DNA of 64,000 nt. Source: Stutzerimonas decontaminans. Lineage in GTDB: Bacteria; Pseudomonadota; Gammaproteobacteria; Pseudomonadales; Pseudomonadaceae. The stretch is taken from assembly GCF_000661915.1 (NCBI RefSeq), contig NZ_CP007509.1:3919501-3983500 (forward strand), written 5' to 3'. Within the stretch, counting starts at the first letter, position 1; every line of letters begins with the position of its first letter. The translations under genes and the position numbers were made by a program. Below the pieces are notes generated by a model, which saw only the letters and a program-made list of their open reading frames with translations, was not told the origin of the DNA and did no database searches. Positions 15,293 to 24,189 of this stretch are shown here, piece after piece.

Positions 15293-15868
15293 ATGCTTAC
15301 ACGCTCTTCCAGCATCCCGGCCGGTATGGCCCGGATGGCGGGCTTCGCGCTGCTCCTTGCCGGGTTGGCGTATCCCTTTGCCGTCTATTTCGGCATTGAG
15401 CACCTCTCACCGCGCGTTTTCGCTGCGCTGCTCGGGGCGCTCTGGTGCGCGCGCTTACTGAGCAGCGGACGCTCTGCAAGCCGCTGGACGGCGGGCGTCG
15501 CGCTGCTGTTCTGCCTAGTGCTGGCGCTGCTCGACAACGCCATCCTGCTGCGCTGGTATCCGGTCCTGATCAACGCCGCCATGCTCGCGCTGTTCGCCGG
15601 TAGCCTGTTCGTCGGCATGCCGGTGATCGAGCGTCTGGCGCGGCTACAGGAGCCGGATCTACCGCCCTCGGGTGTGCGCTATACGCGGCAGGTGACCAGG
15701 GTCTGGGTAGGCTTCTTCATTTTCAACGGCTCGATTGCTACAGCGCTGACGCTTTGGGCGCCGCTGGCCTGGTGGACGCTGTACAACGGCCTGATCGCCT
15801 ACGGCCTGATGGGCCTGCTGTTCGCTGGTGAATGGCTGATACGTCAACGTGTCAGGAGTCGCCTGTGA
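15293..15868 (+). CDS. apeG: APE cluster integral membrane protein (ApeG / COG4648-type)
   Basis: A 191-residue protein with about five or six hydrophobic segments, including AGFALLLAGLAYPFAVYFGI, the region around residue 75 (VALLFCLVLALLDNAILL) and the last span before RQRVRSRL. It resembles the COG4648 membrane proteins found in APE and flexirubin-type loci next to the ACP genes. A biochemical function is not established; a scaffold for the synthase at the membrane is possible. ATG 15293 is the first plausible start after a 66-base gap. Its last four bases overlap the GTG start of the ligase gene. Confidence 0.75.
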   Translation: MLTRSSSIPAGMARMAGFALLLAGLAYPFAVYFGIEHLSPRVFAALLGALWCARLLSSGRSASRWTAGVALLFCLVLALLDNAILLRWYPVLINAAMLALFAGSLFVGMPVIERLARLQEPDLPPSGVRYTRQVTRVWVGFFIFNGSIATALTLWAPLAWWTLYNGLIAYGLMGLLFAGEWLIRQRVRSRL

Positions 15869-17541
15869 ACTGGATTGCAATGTGCGAACTCCTGGTGCAT
15901 AGCGGGTCGCGCCCGGTAACTACACATCCGGAGCTATCCTTCGGCGAACTGCAGCAGCAGGCGCTGCAACTGGCCGGCGGCCTGCAACAGCGCGGCTTAC
16001 AAACGCTCGCCGTGCACCTGGAAGATGCCGCGCAGCTGGCCATCGTCCTGCTCGGCGCCTGGCGTGCTGATGTACGCGTGCTGCTGCCTGCTGACCTGCA
16101 GCCGGCGAGCCGCGCGCGACTGAGCGCCCATGCAGAACTCTGGCTGACCGACCAGGCGGACGACCTGCACCTGACGGATCTGCTGGCGACCCCGCTCGCC
16201 GCAGCCGAGCTCGATCCCGACCTGCTCGGCCTTACGCTCTGCACCTCCGGCTCCAGTGGCGAGCCCAAGCTGATCGACAAGCGCCTGCACCAGCTCGCCA
16301 GCGAAGTCGAAGCGCTGGAGGCCCTGTGGGGCGCAGACCTTGGCGATTCCGCGGTGATCGGCAGCGTCGCCACACAGCACATCTACGGCCTGCTGTTTCG
16401 TGTGCTCTGGCCGCTGTGCGCCGGCCGTCCTTTTCTGCGCCGCGCCCTGCCGTTCGCCGAGGACATGCAGCTGGCCAGCCGCGAACAACAGGCGTTCTGC
16501 TGGGTGGCCAGCCCCGCCCTGCTCAAGCGCATGGGCGACAACCTCGACTGGCCAGCGCTGCGCCAGGTGCGCCGGGTGTTCTCCTCCGGAGGATCATTGC
16601 CGACCGAAGCCGCGGAGCTTCTACAACAGCGCCTTGGCCAGTGGCCTACGGAGATCTACGGCAGTTCGGAAACAGGCGGCATCGCCTGGCGCCAGGGCGG
16701 ACAACTGTGGCAGCCACTACCGGGCGTAAATCTGGGCGAAGACGATCAAGGTGCACTGCTAGTCGCCTCGCCTTGGTTGCCGCGCGGTCATGTCGAGCAG
16801 ACCGCCGATGCCGTGCAAATCGAACCGAACAATCGGTTCGTATTGCGAGGACGGCTCGATCGCATCGTCAAGCTGGAAGAAAAGCGCATCTCGCTGCCGA
16901 TGCTCGAATGCGCACTAGCCGAGCACCTCTGGGTCGGTGAGGCGCGCCTTGGCGTCATTCAGGACAACCGGGCCTATCTCGGCGCGCTGGTGGCACTGAG
17001 CGACGCCGGGATTTTCGCGCTGCGCAATCAGGGGCGACGCGCCATTACTCAGGCGCTGCGCAAGCACCTGATCGCCCACTGCGAGGCTCTGGCCCTACCA
17101 CGGCGCTGGCGGCTGGTGCGGGAGCTGCCGAGCAATGCTCAGGGCAAGCTGCCCCAGGCCGAACTCGATGCACTGCTGCAGACACCGCGTCCCCGGCAAC
17201 CAGAACGTCTGCAACTGCAGAGGCTGGACGATCACTGGCAGATCGAACTGGCAGTGCCATTGGATCTGGCCCACTTCAGCGGCCATTTTCCGCGCACACC
17301 GGTGCTGCCCGGCGTCGTCCAGATCGAGTGGGCAATGAGCCTTGCACGCGAACTGATCGGCGACTTGCCACCACGCTTCGGCGGCATGGAAGTGTTGAAA
17401 TTCCAACAGCTCGCCCGCCCCGGCGACCGGCTGCAGCTGAGCCTGCGATTCGACCATGAGCGCGGCAAGCTGTACTTCACCTACCACAACGACGGCAAGC
17501 CCTGCTCGTCCGGACGCATCCTGCTGGGAGCAAAGCCATGA
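15865..17541 (+). CDS. Fused acyl-ACP ligase and hot-dog dehydratase (ApeH-ApeI fusion)
   Basis: The 558-residue protein joins two activities. Residues about 1-440 form an AMP-forming ligase that would activate the aryl or acyl starter: core motif [44 protein letters not shown] and the C-terminal lysine region SNAQGKLP. From about residue 455 a FabA/FabZ-like hot-dog domain follows, with [20 protein letters not shown], the usual dehydratase signature with catalytic His. In the E. coli and Xenorhabdus APE systems these are separate proteins, ApeH and ApeI. The start GTG 15865 overlaps the previous stop and has AGGAG six bases upstream; upstream ATG 15832 is less likely. The stop overlaps the next ATG. 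Confidence 0.85.
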   Translation: MNWIAMCELLVHSGSRPVTTHPELSFGELQQQALQLAGGLQQRGLQTLAVHLEDAAQLAIVLLGAWRADVRVLLPADLQPASRARLSAHAELWLTDQADDLHLTDLLATPLAAAELDPDLLGLTLCTSGSSGEPKLIDKRLHQLASEVEALEALWGADLGDSAVIGSVATQHIYGLLFRVLWPLCAGRPFLRRALPFAEDMQLASREQQAFCWVASPALLKRMGDNLDWPALRQVRRVFSSGGSLPTEAAELLQQRLGQWPTEIYGSSETGGIAWRQGGQLWQPLPGVNLGEDDQGALLVASPWLPRGHVEQTADAVQIEPNNRFVLRGRLDRIVKLEEKRISLPMLECALAEHLWVGEARLGVIQDNRAYLGALVALSDAGIFALRNQGRRAITQALRKHLIAHCEALALPRRWRLVRELPSNAQGKLPQAELDALLQTPRPRQPERLQLQRLDDHWQIELAVPLDLAHFSGHFPRTPVLPGVVQIEWAMSLARELIGDLPPRFGGMEVLKFQQLARPGDRLQLSLRFDHERGKLYFTYHNDGKPCSSGRILLGAKP

Positions 17542-18359
17542 GCACCCTCAACGAGCTGCCACCCATGGCAGTTGCGCCCACTGCGACCGTAGTGGTTACA
17601 CCTCCCGCCCAGCCGGAGGAAGACTGGTTCAAGCCCTGCGCGGTGATTCCGGTCTACAACCACGAGCGCAGCCTGCCCGCTGTGGTCGCCGCGCTTCGGA
17701 CGGCGGATCTTCCCTGCGTGCTGGTGGACGACGGTTCCTCCCCAGCCGCGGCAACGGTCATCGACCGACTGGCGGAGCAAGACGGCGTCTTCCTGCTCCG
17801 CCATCCGCGCAACCAGGGCAAGGGCGGTGCGGTAATCAGCGGCCTGCGCGAGGCGCGGCGACTGGGCTTCAGCCATGCGCTGCAGGTCGACGCCGACGGC
17901 CAGCACGACCTGTCCGGTGTCGAGCTGTTCCTCGACCGCGCCAGCCAGGCGCCGGACGCGGTGATCTGCGGCTATCCGCGATACGACGCCAGCGTGCCCA
18001 AGGGGCGTCTGTATGCCCGCTACCTGACCCATGTCTGGGTCTGGATCAACACCCTGTCGCTGGCGATCCGCGACTCCATGTGCGGCTTCCGTGTCTACCC
18101 GCTGGAGCCGACGCTGGCGTTGCTCGACCGCGTGCGCTTGGGCCGGCGCATGGATTTCGACACCGAGATCCTGGTGCGTCTGCACTGGCAGCAGCAGCCG
18201 ATGGTCTGGCTACCGACGCGGGTGCATTACCCGGCCGATGGCGTCTCGCACTTCCGCCTCTGGTTGGACAATGCACTGATCTCCGCCATGCATGCCCGGC
18301 TGCTCTTCGGCATGCTGCTGCGCGCGCCAAAACTGCTTGCCCGGCGCCTGCAGCGATGA
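17538..18359 (+). CDS. Family 2 glycosyltransferase of the APE cluster (ApeJ-type, glycosyl half)
   Basis: A 273-residue GT-A fold glycosyltransferase, probably adding a sugar to the polyene or its lipid anchor. Visible are the nucleotide-binding start CAVIPVYNHERSLPAVVAAL, VLVDDGSSP, the metal-binding DXD in QVDADGQHD and the acceptor-side RRMDFDTEILVRLHW. It resembles the dolichyl-phosphate-mannose-synthase-like group in these clusters. ATG 17538 overlaps the ligase stop by four bases, and its own stop overlaps the start of the acyltransferase. In E. coli-type clusters a glycosyltransferase is often fused to an acyltransferase; here they are two adjacent, coupled genes. Confidence 0.85.
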   Translation: MSTLNELPPMAVAPTATVVVTPPAQPEEDWFKPCAVIPVYNHERSLPAVVAALRTADLPCVLVDDGSSPAAATVIDRLAEQDGVFLLRHPRNQGKGGAVISGLREARRLGFSHALQVDADGQHDLSGVELFLDRASQAPDAVICGYPRYDASVPKGRLYARYLTHVWVWINTLSLAIRDSMCGFRVYPLEPTLALLDRVRLGRRMDFDTEILVRLHWQQQPMVWLPTRVHYPADGVSHFRLWLDNALISAMHARLLFGMLLRAPKLLARRLQR

Positions 18360-19300
18360 GCGAAGCCCCGATACCCTCCCATTGGGCGGCGCAGCGCGAG
18401 CGGGGCAGTTTCGCGCTGATGCGCCTGACCGCCTGGGCGGTACGGGTCCTGGGTCGGCGCACCATGGCGCCGCTGCTGTATCTGATCGTGCTGTATTTCT
18501 ACCTCTTCGGCCGCAGCGCCCGGGACAGCGCGCGCGAGTATCAGGGCAACCTGGCGCGCTGGAGCCGTCGCGCCGAACTGCAGCCGAGCACGCGCTCGGT
18601 CTATCGCCAGTTCATGAGTTTCGCCGAAGCGCTGCTGGACAAGCTGGATGTCTGGAGCGGGCGCGTCGGGCGGGAACGCCTCGTGATCCACGATCCGGCC
18701 AACCTGCACGCCAGTCTCGCCGGGGCGCGCGGTCAGCTGCTGGTCGGCTCGCACCTGGGCAATCTGGAGATCTGCCGGGCACTGGCGGAAATGGGCGGTG
18801 AAGTACGGATGAACGTGCTGGTGCACACCCGTCACGCCGAGCAGTTCAATCGCCTGCTGAACCAGTCCGGCGCCGACAACCTGCGGCTGATCCAGGTCAG
18901 CGAGCTGGACCCGGCGACCATGCTGCAGCTGTCCCAGTGCCTGGAGCGCGGCGAATGGCTGGCCATTGCCGGTGATCGGGTGCCACTGCATGGCGGGCGC
19001 ACCGCCATGGCCGACTTCCTCGGTCAGCCAGCAGCCTTTCCCCAGGGCCCCTGGCTGCTCGCCGGCCTGCTGGAATGCCCGGTGAATCTGCTGTTCTGTC
19101 TCAAGCAGGACGAGCGCTTCCATGTGCATCTCGAGCCCTTCGCCGAACGCATCCGCTGGCGCCGCGCCGACCGCGACGCGGTGATCGCGCAGGCGGTGCA
19201 GCGCTACGCCGACCGCCTCGCCGCGCGCTGCCTGGAGGCCCCCCTGCAATGGTTCAACTTCTATCCCTTCTGGAACACACAGGACCCGCGTCGTGACTGA
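18356..19300 (+). CDS. LpxL/HtrB-like lipid acyltransferase
   Basis: This 314-residue protein of the lysophospholipid/lauroyl acyltransferase type has one N-terminal membrane anchor (APLLYLIVLYFYLFG), the histidine-containing motif LLVGSHLGNLEI in place of the usual NHxxxxD box, and GDRVPLHGGRTAMADFLGQ. It probably transfers an acyl group, perhaps the polyene itself, to a lipid or sugar at the inner membrane. ATG 18356 overlaps the glycosyltransferase stop (ATGA). Its 3' end overlaps the ammonia-lyase start by eight bases. This acyltransferase is distinct from the PlsC-like one at 13903. Confidence 0.8.
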   Translation: MSEAPIPSHWAAQRERGSFALMRLTAWAVRVLGRRTMAPLLYLIVLYFYLFGRSARDSAREYQGNLARWSRRAELQPSTRSVYRQFMSFAEALLDKLDVWSGRVGRERLVIHDPANLHASLAGARGQLLVGSHLGNLEICRALAEMGGEVRMNVLVHTRHAEQFNRLLNQSGADNLRLIQVSELDPATMLQLSQCLERGEWLAIAGDRVPLHGGRTAMADFLGQPAAFPQGPWLLAGLLECPVNLLFCLKQDERFHVHLEPFAERIRWRRADRDAVIAQAVQRYADRLAARCLEAPLQWFNFYPFWNTQDPRRD

Positions 19301-20825
19301 GCCCGTGATCTTTGGCGAAAACCTTCTGCGCATCGAGGACGTGCTGGCCGTGGCGCAGCGCCGGGCGCCGGCACGGCTGCAGGCGGACGAGGCCTTTCGC
19401 AGCCGCATAGCCCGCGGCGCGCAGTTTCTCGACACCCTGCTGGACCGCGAAGGCGTGATATACGGCGTCACCACCGGCTATGGCGACTCCTGCGTAGTGG
19501 CGGTGCCGCTGCATCAGGTGGAAGCGTTGCCGCAGCATCTGTTCACCTTTCATGGCTGCGGGCTGGGCAAGTTGCTGGACGCCGAAGCCACCCGTGCAGT
19601 GCTCGCCGCGCGCCTGCGTTCGCTTACCCATGGCATGTCCGGTGTACGCATCGAGCTGCTGGAACGCATGCAGGCATTTCTCGAGCACGACGTGCTGCCG
19701 CTGATTCCTGAGGAAGGCTCGGTTGGCGCCAGCGGCGACCTGACCCCACTGTCCTATGTCGCTGCCGCCCTCGCCGGCGAGCGCGAGGTGCTGTATCGCG
19801 GCGAGCGCCGCAGCGCCGCCGAAGTGCATCGCCAGCTCGGCTGGACACCCTTGACCCTGCGCCCCAAGGAGGCGCTGGCACTGATGAACGGCACCGCGGT
19901 GATGACCGGCCTCGCCTGCCTGGCCTATGCCCGTGCCGATTACCTGCTGCAGCTGGCGACCCGCATCACCGCGCTGAACGTGATCGCGCTACAAGGTAAC
20001 CCGGAGCATTTCGACGAGCGCCTGTTCGCCGCCAAGCCTCATCCTGGCCAGGCCCAGGTCGCCGCCTGGATTCGCCAGGACCTAGCCATCGACGCGCCCG
20101 CTGCGCCGCTGCATCGATTGCAGGACCGCTACTCCATCCGCTGCGCGCCCCATGTGCTCGGCGTGCTGGCCGACAGCCTGGGCCTGCTGCGCCAGTTCAT
20201 CGAAACCGAACTGAACAGCGCCAACGACAACCCGATCATCGATGCCGACAACGAGCGCGTACTGCACGGCGGACACTTCTACGGCGGGCATATCGCCTTC
20301 GCCATGGACAGCCTGAAGAATCTGGTGGCCAATGTCGCCGACCTGCTCGACCGCCAGCTCGCCCTGCTGGTCGACACACGCTACAACCACGGCCTGCCGA
20401 GCAACCTCTCCGGCGCGCCGGCCGCCACGGCGATGATCAACCATGGCTTCAAGGCGGTGCAGATCGGCACCAGCGCCTGGACTGCCGAGGCGCTGAAGAA
20501 CAGCATGCCGGCCAGCGTCTTCTCGCGCTCCACCGAATGCCACAACCAGGACAAGGTGAGCATGGGCACCATCGCCGCCCGCGACGCGCTGCGCAGCCTG
20601 GAGCTGAGCGAGCAGGTCGCCGCGGCCACGCTGCTCGCCGCCCAGCAGGGCGTCTGGCTGCGCCAGCGCCAGGAAGACGCGCGCCCGCTGCCCGCACCAC
20701 TGGCGGCCATGCACAGCGAACTGTCGGAGACCTTCCCGCCGCTGATCGAAGACCGCGCGCTGGAAGGCGAACTGCGCCTGTGTCTCGCGCAGATCCGCAA
20801 CCGGCACTGGAGGCTTTATGCGTAA
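19293..20825 (+). CDS. Aromatic amino acid ammonia-lyase (HAL/TAL/PAL family)
   Basis: This 510-residue lyase uses a self-formed MIO group to remove ammonia from an aromatic amino acid; here it would supply a cinnamate- or coumarate-type starter. The MIO triad is A146-S147-G148 in EGSVGASGDLTPLSYV, the catalytic tyrosine is Y57 in VIYGVTTGYG, and NSANDNPIID, YNHGLPSNLSG and QDKVSMGTIAARDA are the other family blocks. The selectivity position reads F86-H87 (LFTFHGCGLG), unlike the usual Ser-His of histidases, His-Leu of tyrosine lyases or Phe-Leu of PAL, so the substrate is open. The start is GTG 19293. Position within the APE cluster argues against histidine catabolism. Confidence 0.88.
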   Translation: MTEPVIFGENLLRIEDVLAVAQRRAPARLQADEAFRSRIARGAQFLDTLLDREGVIYGVTTGYGDSCVVAVPLHQVEALPQHLFTFHGCGLGKLLDAEATRAVLAARLRSLTHGMSGVRIELLERMQAFLEHDVLPLIPEEGSVGASGDLTPLSYVAAALAGEREVLYRGERRSAAEVHRQLGWTPLTLRPKEALALMNGTAVMTGLACLAYARADYLLQLATRITALNVIALQGNPEHFDERLFAAKPHPGQAQVAAWIRQDLAIDAPAAPLHRLQDRYSIRCAPHVLGVLADSLGLLRQFIETELNSANDNPIIDADNERVLHGGHFYGGHIAFAMDSLKNLVANVADLLDRQLALLVDTRYNHGLPSNLSGAPAATAMINHGFKAVQIGTSAWTAEALKNSMPASVFSRSTECHNQDKVSMGTIAARDALRSLELSEQVAAATLLAAQQGVWLRQRQEDARPLPAPLAAMHSELSETFPPLIEDRALEGELRLCLAQIRNRHWRLYA

Positions 20826-21243
20826 GGACGGCGTACTGCAGGCCGAGGTCGAGATGCTCGTGCCGTTCTTCGACGTCGACTCCTTGGACGTGGTCTGGCA
20901 CGGCCATTACGTCAAGTACTTCGAGGTCGCCCGCTGTGCGCTGCTCGAGCGTATCGGCCACAACTATCAGCAGATGCGCGACGCCGGCTATGCCTGGCCG
21001 ATCATCGACGTGCAGCTGCGCTACATGCGTGGCGCGCGCTTCAACCAGCGCATCGTGGTACGCGCCGACCTGGTGGAGTGGGAGAACCGCCTGAAGATCA
21101 ACTACCTGATCCGCGATGCCGAAACCGGCGAGCGCATGACCCGCGGCAGCACCGTGCAGGTCGCCGTGGAGATCGCCAGCCGCGAGATGCTGCTGGCCTC
21201 ACCACGAGTCTTCATCGACGCGGTGGAGCGCGCACTGGCATGA
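20818..21243 (+). CDS. apeK: 4HBT-type acyl thioesterase (ApeK-type)
   Basis: A 141-residue hot-dog thioesterase of the YbgC/4-hydroxybenzoyl-CoA group. The catalytic segment is VPFFDVDSLDVVWHGHYVKY with the acidic residue near position 20 and the WHGHYVKYFE block that is typical of the family. It probably releases or edits acyl chains on the ACPs. It overlaps the ammonia-lyase stop by eight bases, and its stop TGA overlaps ATG of the next gene. ApeK homologues occupy an equivalent role in characterised APE clusters. Confidence 0.85.
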   Translation: MRKDGVLQAEVEMLVPFFDVDSLDVVWHGHYVKYFEVARCALLERIGHNYQQMRDAGYAWPIIDVQLRYMRGARFNQRIVVRADLVEWENRLKINYLIRDAETGERMTRGSTVQVAVEIASREMLLASPRVFIDAVERALA

Positions 21244-21851
21244 CGCCGCTCTTCAAGAAATGGCTGGCCGCCGCCGTCCTGCTGATGGTCACCAGCGTCG
21301 CCATGGCGCAGCCCTTCGACCTGCCACAACTCGCCGAACAACTGAGCGGGCCGGCCGTGGTACGTGGCGACTTCATTCAGGAAAAGCACCTGAGAGCCTT
21401 GCCGCAGCCACTGACCAGTCACGGCCAGTTCGCCCTGTCCCGCGAACACGGCCTGCTCTGGCTGCTGCAACAGCCGATCCGCCAGGACTATCGCATCACG
21501 CCTCAGGGGATCGCGCGGCGCAGTGAGAATGGCTGGCAGGCGGTCGACCCGCAGGGCGGTTCAGCCCGACAGAACCAGCTGTTCCTCGCCGTGCTGAGCG
21601 GGGACACCAAGGCCCTGCAGCGCGACTTTCAACTCGAGCTGAGCGGTGCAGCCACGGCCTGGCGGTTGCAACTGACGCCACGCGGCGCGCTGCTCAAGCA
21701 GATCTTCGCTGACATCGAGATCCAAGGCGGCGAGACGGTGACTCAAATCGAGCTGCACGAAACCCAGGGTGATCGCACGCTGATCCGTCTGCTCGACAGC
21801 CAGACCGGCGTCGCCCTCACAGCCAGCGAGCAGCGCGATCTTGGCGACTGA
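21240..21851 (+). CDS. apeL: LolA-like periplasmic lipoprotein carrier (ApeL-type)
   Basis: A 203-residue exported protein with an N-terminal signal peptide (KKWLAAAVLLMVTSVAMA, cleavage likely after AMA at about residue 23) and a LolA-type beta domain: GDFIQEKHLRALPQPLTSHG and GLLWLLQQPIRQDYRITPQG. It is inferred to shuttle the polyene-lipid or a lipoprotein across the periplasm. ATG 21240 overlaps the thioesterase stop (ATGA), and its 3' end overlaps the exporter gene by 11 bases. It differs from the chromosomal LolA by its context and divergent sequence. Confidence 0.85.
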   Translation: MTPLFKKWLAAAVLLMVTSVAMAQPFDLPQLAEQLSGPAVVRGDFIQEKHLRALPQPLTSHGQFALSREHGLLWLLQQPIRQDYRITPQGIARRSENGWQAVDPQGGSARQNQLFLAVLSGDTKALQRDFQLELSGAATAWRLQLTPRGALLKQIFADIEIQGGETVTQIELHETQGDRTLIRLLDSQTGVALTASEQRDLGD

Positions 21852-24189
21852 GCGCCTGCAGACCCGGCGCTGGCTGGCCACCCTGTTCTGCCTGGCGCTG
21901 CTCGGTCTGCTGGCGCTGAGCGCCTGGCAATGGCGCGATGGTCCGCCGCTGAGTGCCAACCTGCTGCAGCTCCTGCCCAACGCGAGTCACGACGCGCTCG
22001 AAGGGCTGGCGACCGAGCGCATGCAGGTGCCGCTCAAGCACGACCTGATGCTGCTGATCCGGCATGACGACGAGCGTGAAGCCCAGCGCCTGACTGAAAG
22101 CCTGGCAGCCGAACTGCGTGGCAGCGGCCTGTTCGCCCAGGTGCGCGAGCGGGTACAGCCCGATCTGCCGGCGGTCGCGCGCCAGCTGCGCGAGCAGTCC
22201 CTCGGATTGCTTAGCGATACCGAGCGCCAGCAGCTCATCGAACATCCCGCGCGGTTCGTCCAGCAGCGTGTCGAGCGCCTCTACGACCCGTTCGCCGCCA
22301 GCCCGCTGCCGCTCGAACAGGACTGGTTCGGCATCGCCGGCCTGGCCCTGCAACAGTTGCCGCAGCTGGGCACCCTTCGCACCGGTGGCGATGGCCGTCT
22401 GATTGCCGAGCACGCCGGCCAGCGCTGGGCCGTCGTGCACGCGCGCGCGCAGGGCGATGCGTTCGATGAGCGCCTGCCGCAACAGGTAGCCACACTCGTC
22501 GAGACCGCCCGCAGTGCTGTCGAAACCGCCGGCGGCGAACTGCTCGCTGCCGGCGGTGTACTGCATGCCGCCCATGGTCAACGCTCGGCCCGCGCTGAGG
22601 CGAGCCTGATCGGCAGCCTGTCGCTGGGTGCCACGCTGCTGCTGTTACTCTGGCTGTTCCGCACGCCGCGCATCCTCCTCGCCGCGTTGCCGGTACTGGT
22701 CGGTGCGCTGGCGGGGGCGGCCGCCTGCGTCGCGCTGTTCGGCCAGATGCACGTACTGACGCTGGTGCTCGGCGCCAGCCTGATCGGCGTCAGCCTGGAT
22801 TTCCCGCTGCACTACCTGTCCAAGAGCTGGACGCTGCAGCCTTGGCACGGCCGGCGCGCACTTCGTCTGATCCTGCCCGGGCTGGCGCTGGCCCTGTTGA
22901 CCAACCTGATCGGCTACCTGGCGCTGGCCTTCACGCCCTTCCCGGCGCTGACCCAGGTGGCGGTGTTCTCCGCCGCCGGGCTGCTCGGCGCCTTCCTCTG
23001 CACCACCTGCCTGCTGCCGCTGCTGTTCAATGGTCGCCTGCAACCCTGGCCCCGCCCATTGGGTTGGGCGCAGCGCTGGCTGCAGCTGCGCCAGGCCCTG
23101 CTTGCACGCATCGGCTCGCCCTGGCTGCTGGCGGTGTTCGGACTGTTCTGCCTGGGCGGCGTGCTGCAGCTGTCATTCGAGGACGACCTGCGCCAGTGGG
23201 TCAGCCGCGCACCGGTACTGCAGCAGCAAGCCGAGCGTATCGGTACGATCACCGGCTTCCGGCCCACCAGCCAATACCTCCTCGTGCGCGCCGCCGATGC
23301 CGGCGCGCTGCTCGAACGCCAGGCCGAGCTCAGCCGCCGCCTGTCCGACCTGCAGGCCGAGCAACGCCTGGGCGGGCACCTCGCCCTGAGCCAGCTGGTT
23401 GCACCGACTGCCGAACAAACCCGCCTGCGCGCCGCCCTGGCGCAACTGCTCGCAGCCAGCCAGCCGCTCGCCGCGCTGGGCGCCGCGACGAATAACCTGC
23501 ATGCCGAAATCGAGCGCCTGCAGGCACAGCCACCGGTGACCATCGAGGCGGCGCTGGCAGGCCCGTTGGGCGAGCCCTGGCGTGCACTCTGGCTCGGCGC
23601 GCAGAACGACGGCGTCGCCGGGCTGATCAGCCTGCAGGGCCTGCGCGACGGAGCCGCCCTGGAACACATCGCTGAAGACGTGCCCGGCACGACACTGGTC
23701 GACCAGCCGGCCCGTCTCAACCAGCTGTTTGCCGCGACCAAGCTGCAGGCCGGCGAACTCAAGCTGCTCGCCAGCCTGCTGATCTTTGCCCTGCTCTGCT
23801 TTCCCTTCGGCCCGGGCGGCGCCCTGCGTTGCCTAGCCGTGCCGCTGCTGGCCGCCCTGGCGAGCTTGGCCAGTCTCGGCTGGCTCGGTCAGCCGCTGAC
23901 GCTGTTCGGCCTGTTCGGCCTGTTGCTGGTCACCGCGATCGGCGTGGATTACGCCATTCTGATGCGCGAGCAGGTCGGCGGCGCCGCGGTCAGCCTGGTC
24001 GGCACCCTGCTGGCGGCCACCACCACCTGGCTGTCGTTCGGCCTGCTGGCCGTGTCCAGCACGCCGGCGGTGAGCAACTTCGGCCTCACCGTCAGCCTCG
24101 GGCTGGCATTCAGTTTCTTCCTGGCCCCCTGGGCCATCCATCAGCAAGACACACCAGCACAGGCAGGGAGGCCGTATGGCGCCGCTTGA
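21841..24189 (+). CDS. apeM: MMPL/RND-family exporter (ApeM-type)
   Basis: A 782-residue inner-membrane exporter with 12 expected spans: one at the N-terminus (LATLFCLALLGLLALSAW), a periplasmic loop to about residue 250, five more spans, a second span-loop unit starting near residue 425 (WLLAVFGLFCLGGVL), and a terminal set. FGLFGLLLVTAIGVDYAILM carries the charged GxxxDY motif of the proton pathway in RND/MMPL pumps. It probably moves the aryl polyene lipid out of the inner membrane, in partnership with the LolA-like protein. The start TTG 21841 is the only in-frame option that keeps the first span; the Shine-Dalgarno is weak. It overlaps neighbours at both ends. Confidence 0.85.
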   Translation: MATERLQTRRWLATLFCLALLGLLALSAWQWRDGPPLSANLLQLLPNASHDALEGLATERMQVPLKHDLMLLIRHDDEREAQRLTESLAAELRGSGLFAQVRERVQPDLPAVARQLREQSLGLLSDTERQQLIEHPARFVQQRVERLYDPFAASPLPLEQDWFGIAGLALQQLPQLGTLRTGGDGRLIAEHAGQRWAVVHARAQGDAFDERLPQQVATLVETARSAVETAGGELLAAGGVLHAAHGQRSARAEASLIGSLSLGATLLLLLWLFRTPRILLAALPVLVGALAGAAACVALFGQMHVLTLVLGASLIGVSLDFPLHYLSKSWTLQPWHGRRALRLILPGLALALLTNLIGYLALAFTPFPALTQVAVFSAAGLLGAFLCTTCLLPLLFNGRLQPWPRPLGWAQRWLQLRQALLARIGSPWLLAVFGLFCLGGVLQLSFEDDLRQWVSRAPVLQQQAERIGTITGFRPTSQYLLVRAADAGALLERQAELSRRLSDLQAEQRLGGHLALSQLVAPTAEQTRLRAALAQLLAASQPLAALGAATNNLHAEIERLQAQPPVTIEAALAGPLGEPWRALWLGAQNDGVAGLISLQGLRDGAALEHIAEDVPGTTLVDQPARLNQLFAATKLQAGELKLLASLLIFALLCFPFGPGGALRCLAVPLLAALASLASLGWLGQPLTLFGLFGLLLVTAIGVDYAILMREQVGGAAVSLVGTLLAATTTWLSFGLLAVSSTPAVSNFGLTVSLGLAFSFFLAPWAIHQQDTPAQAGRPYGAA

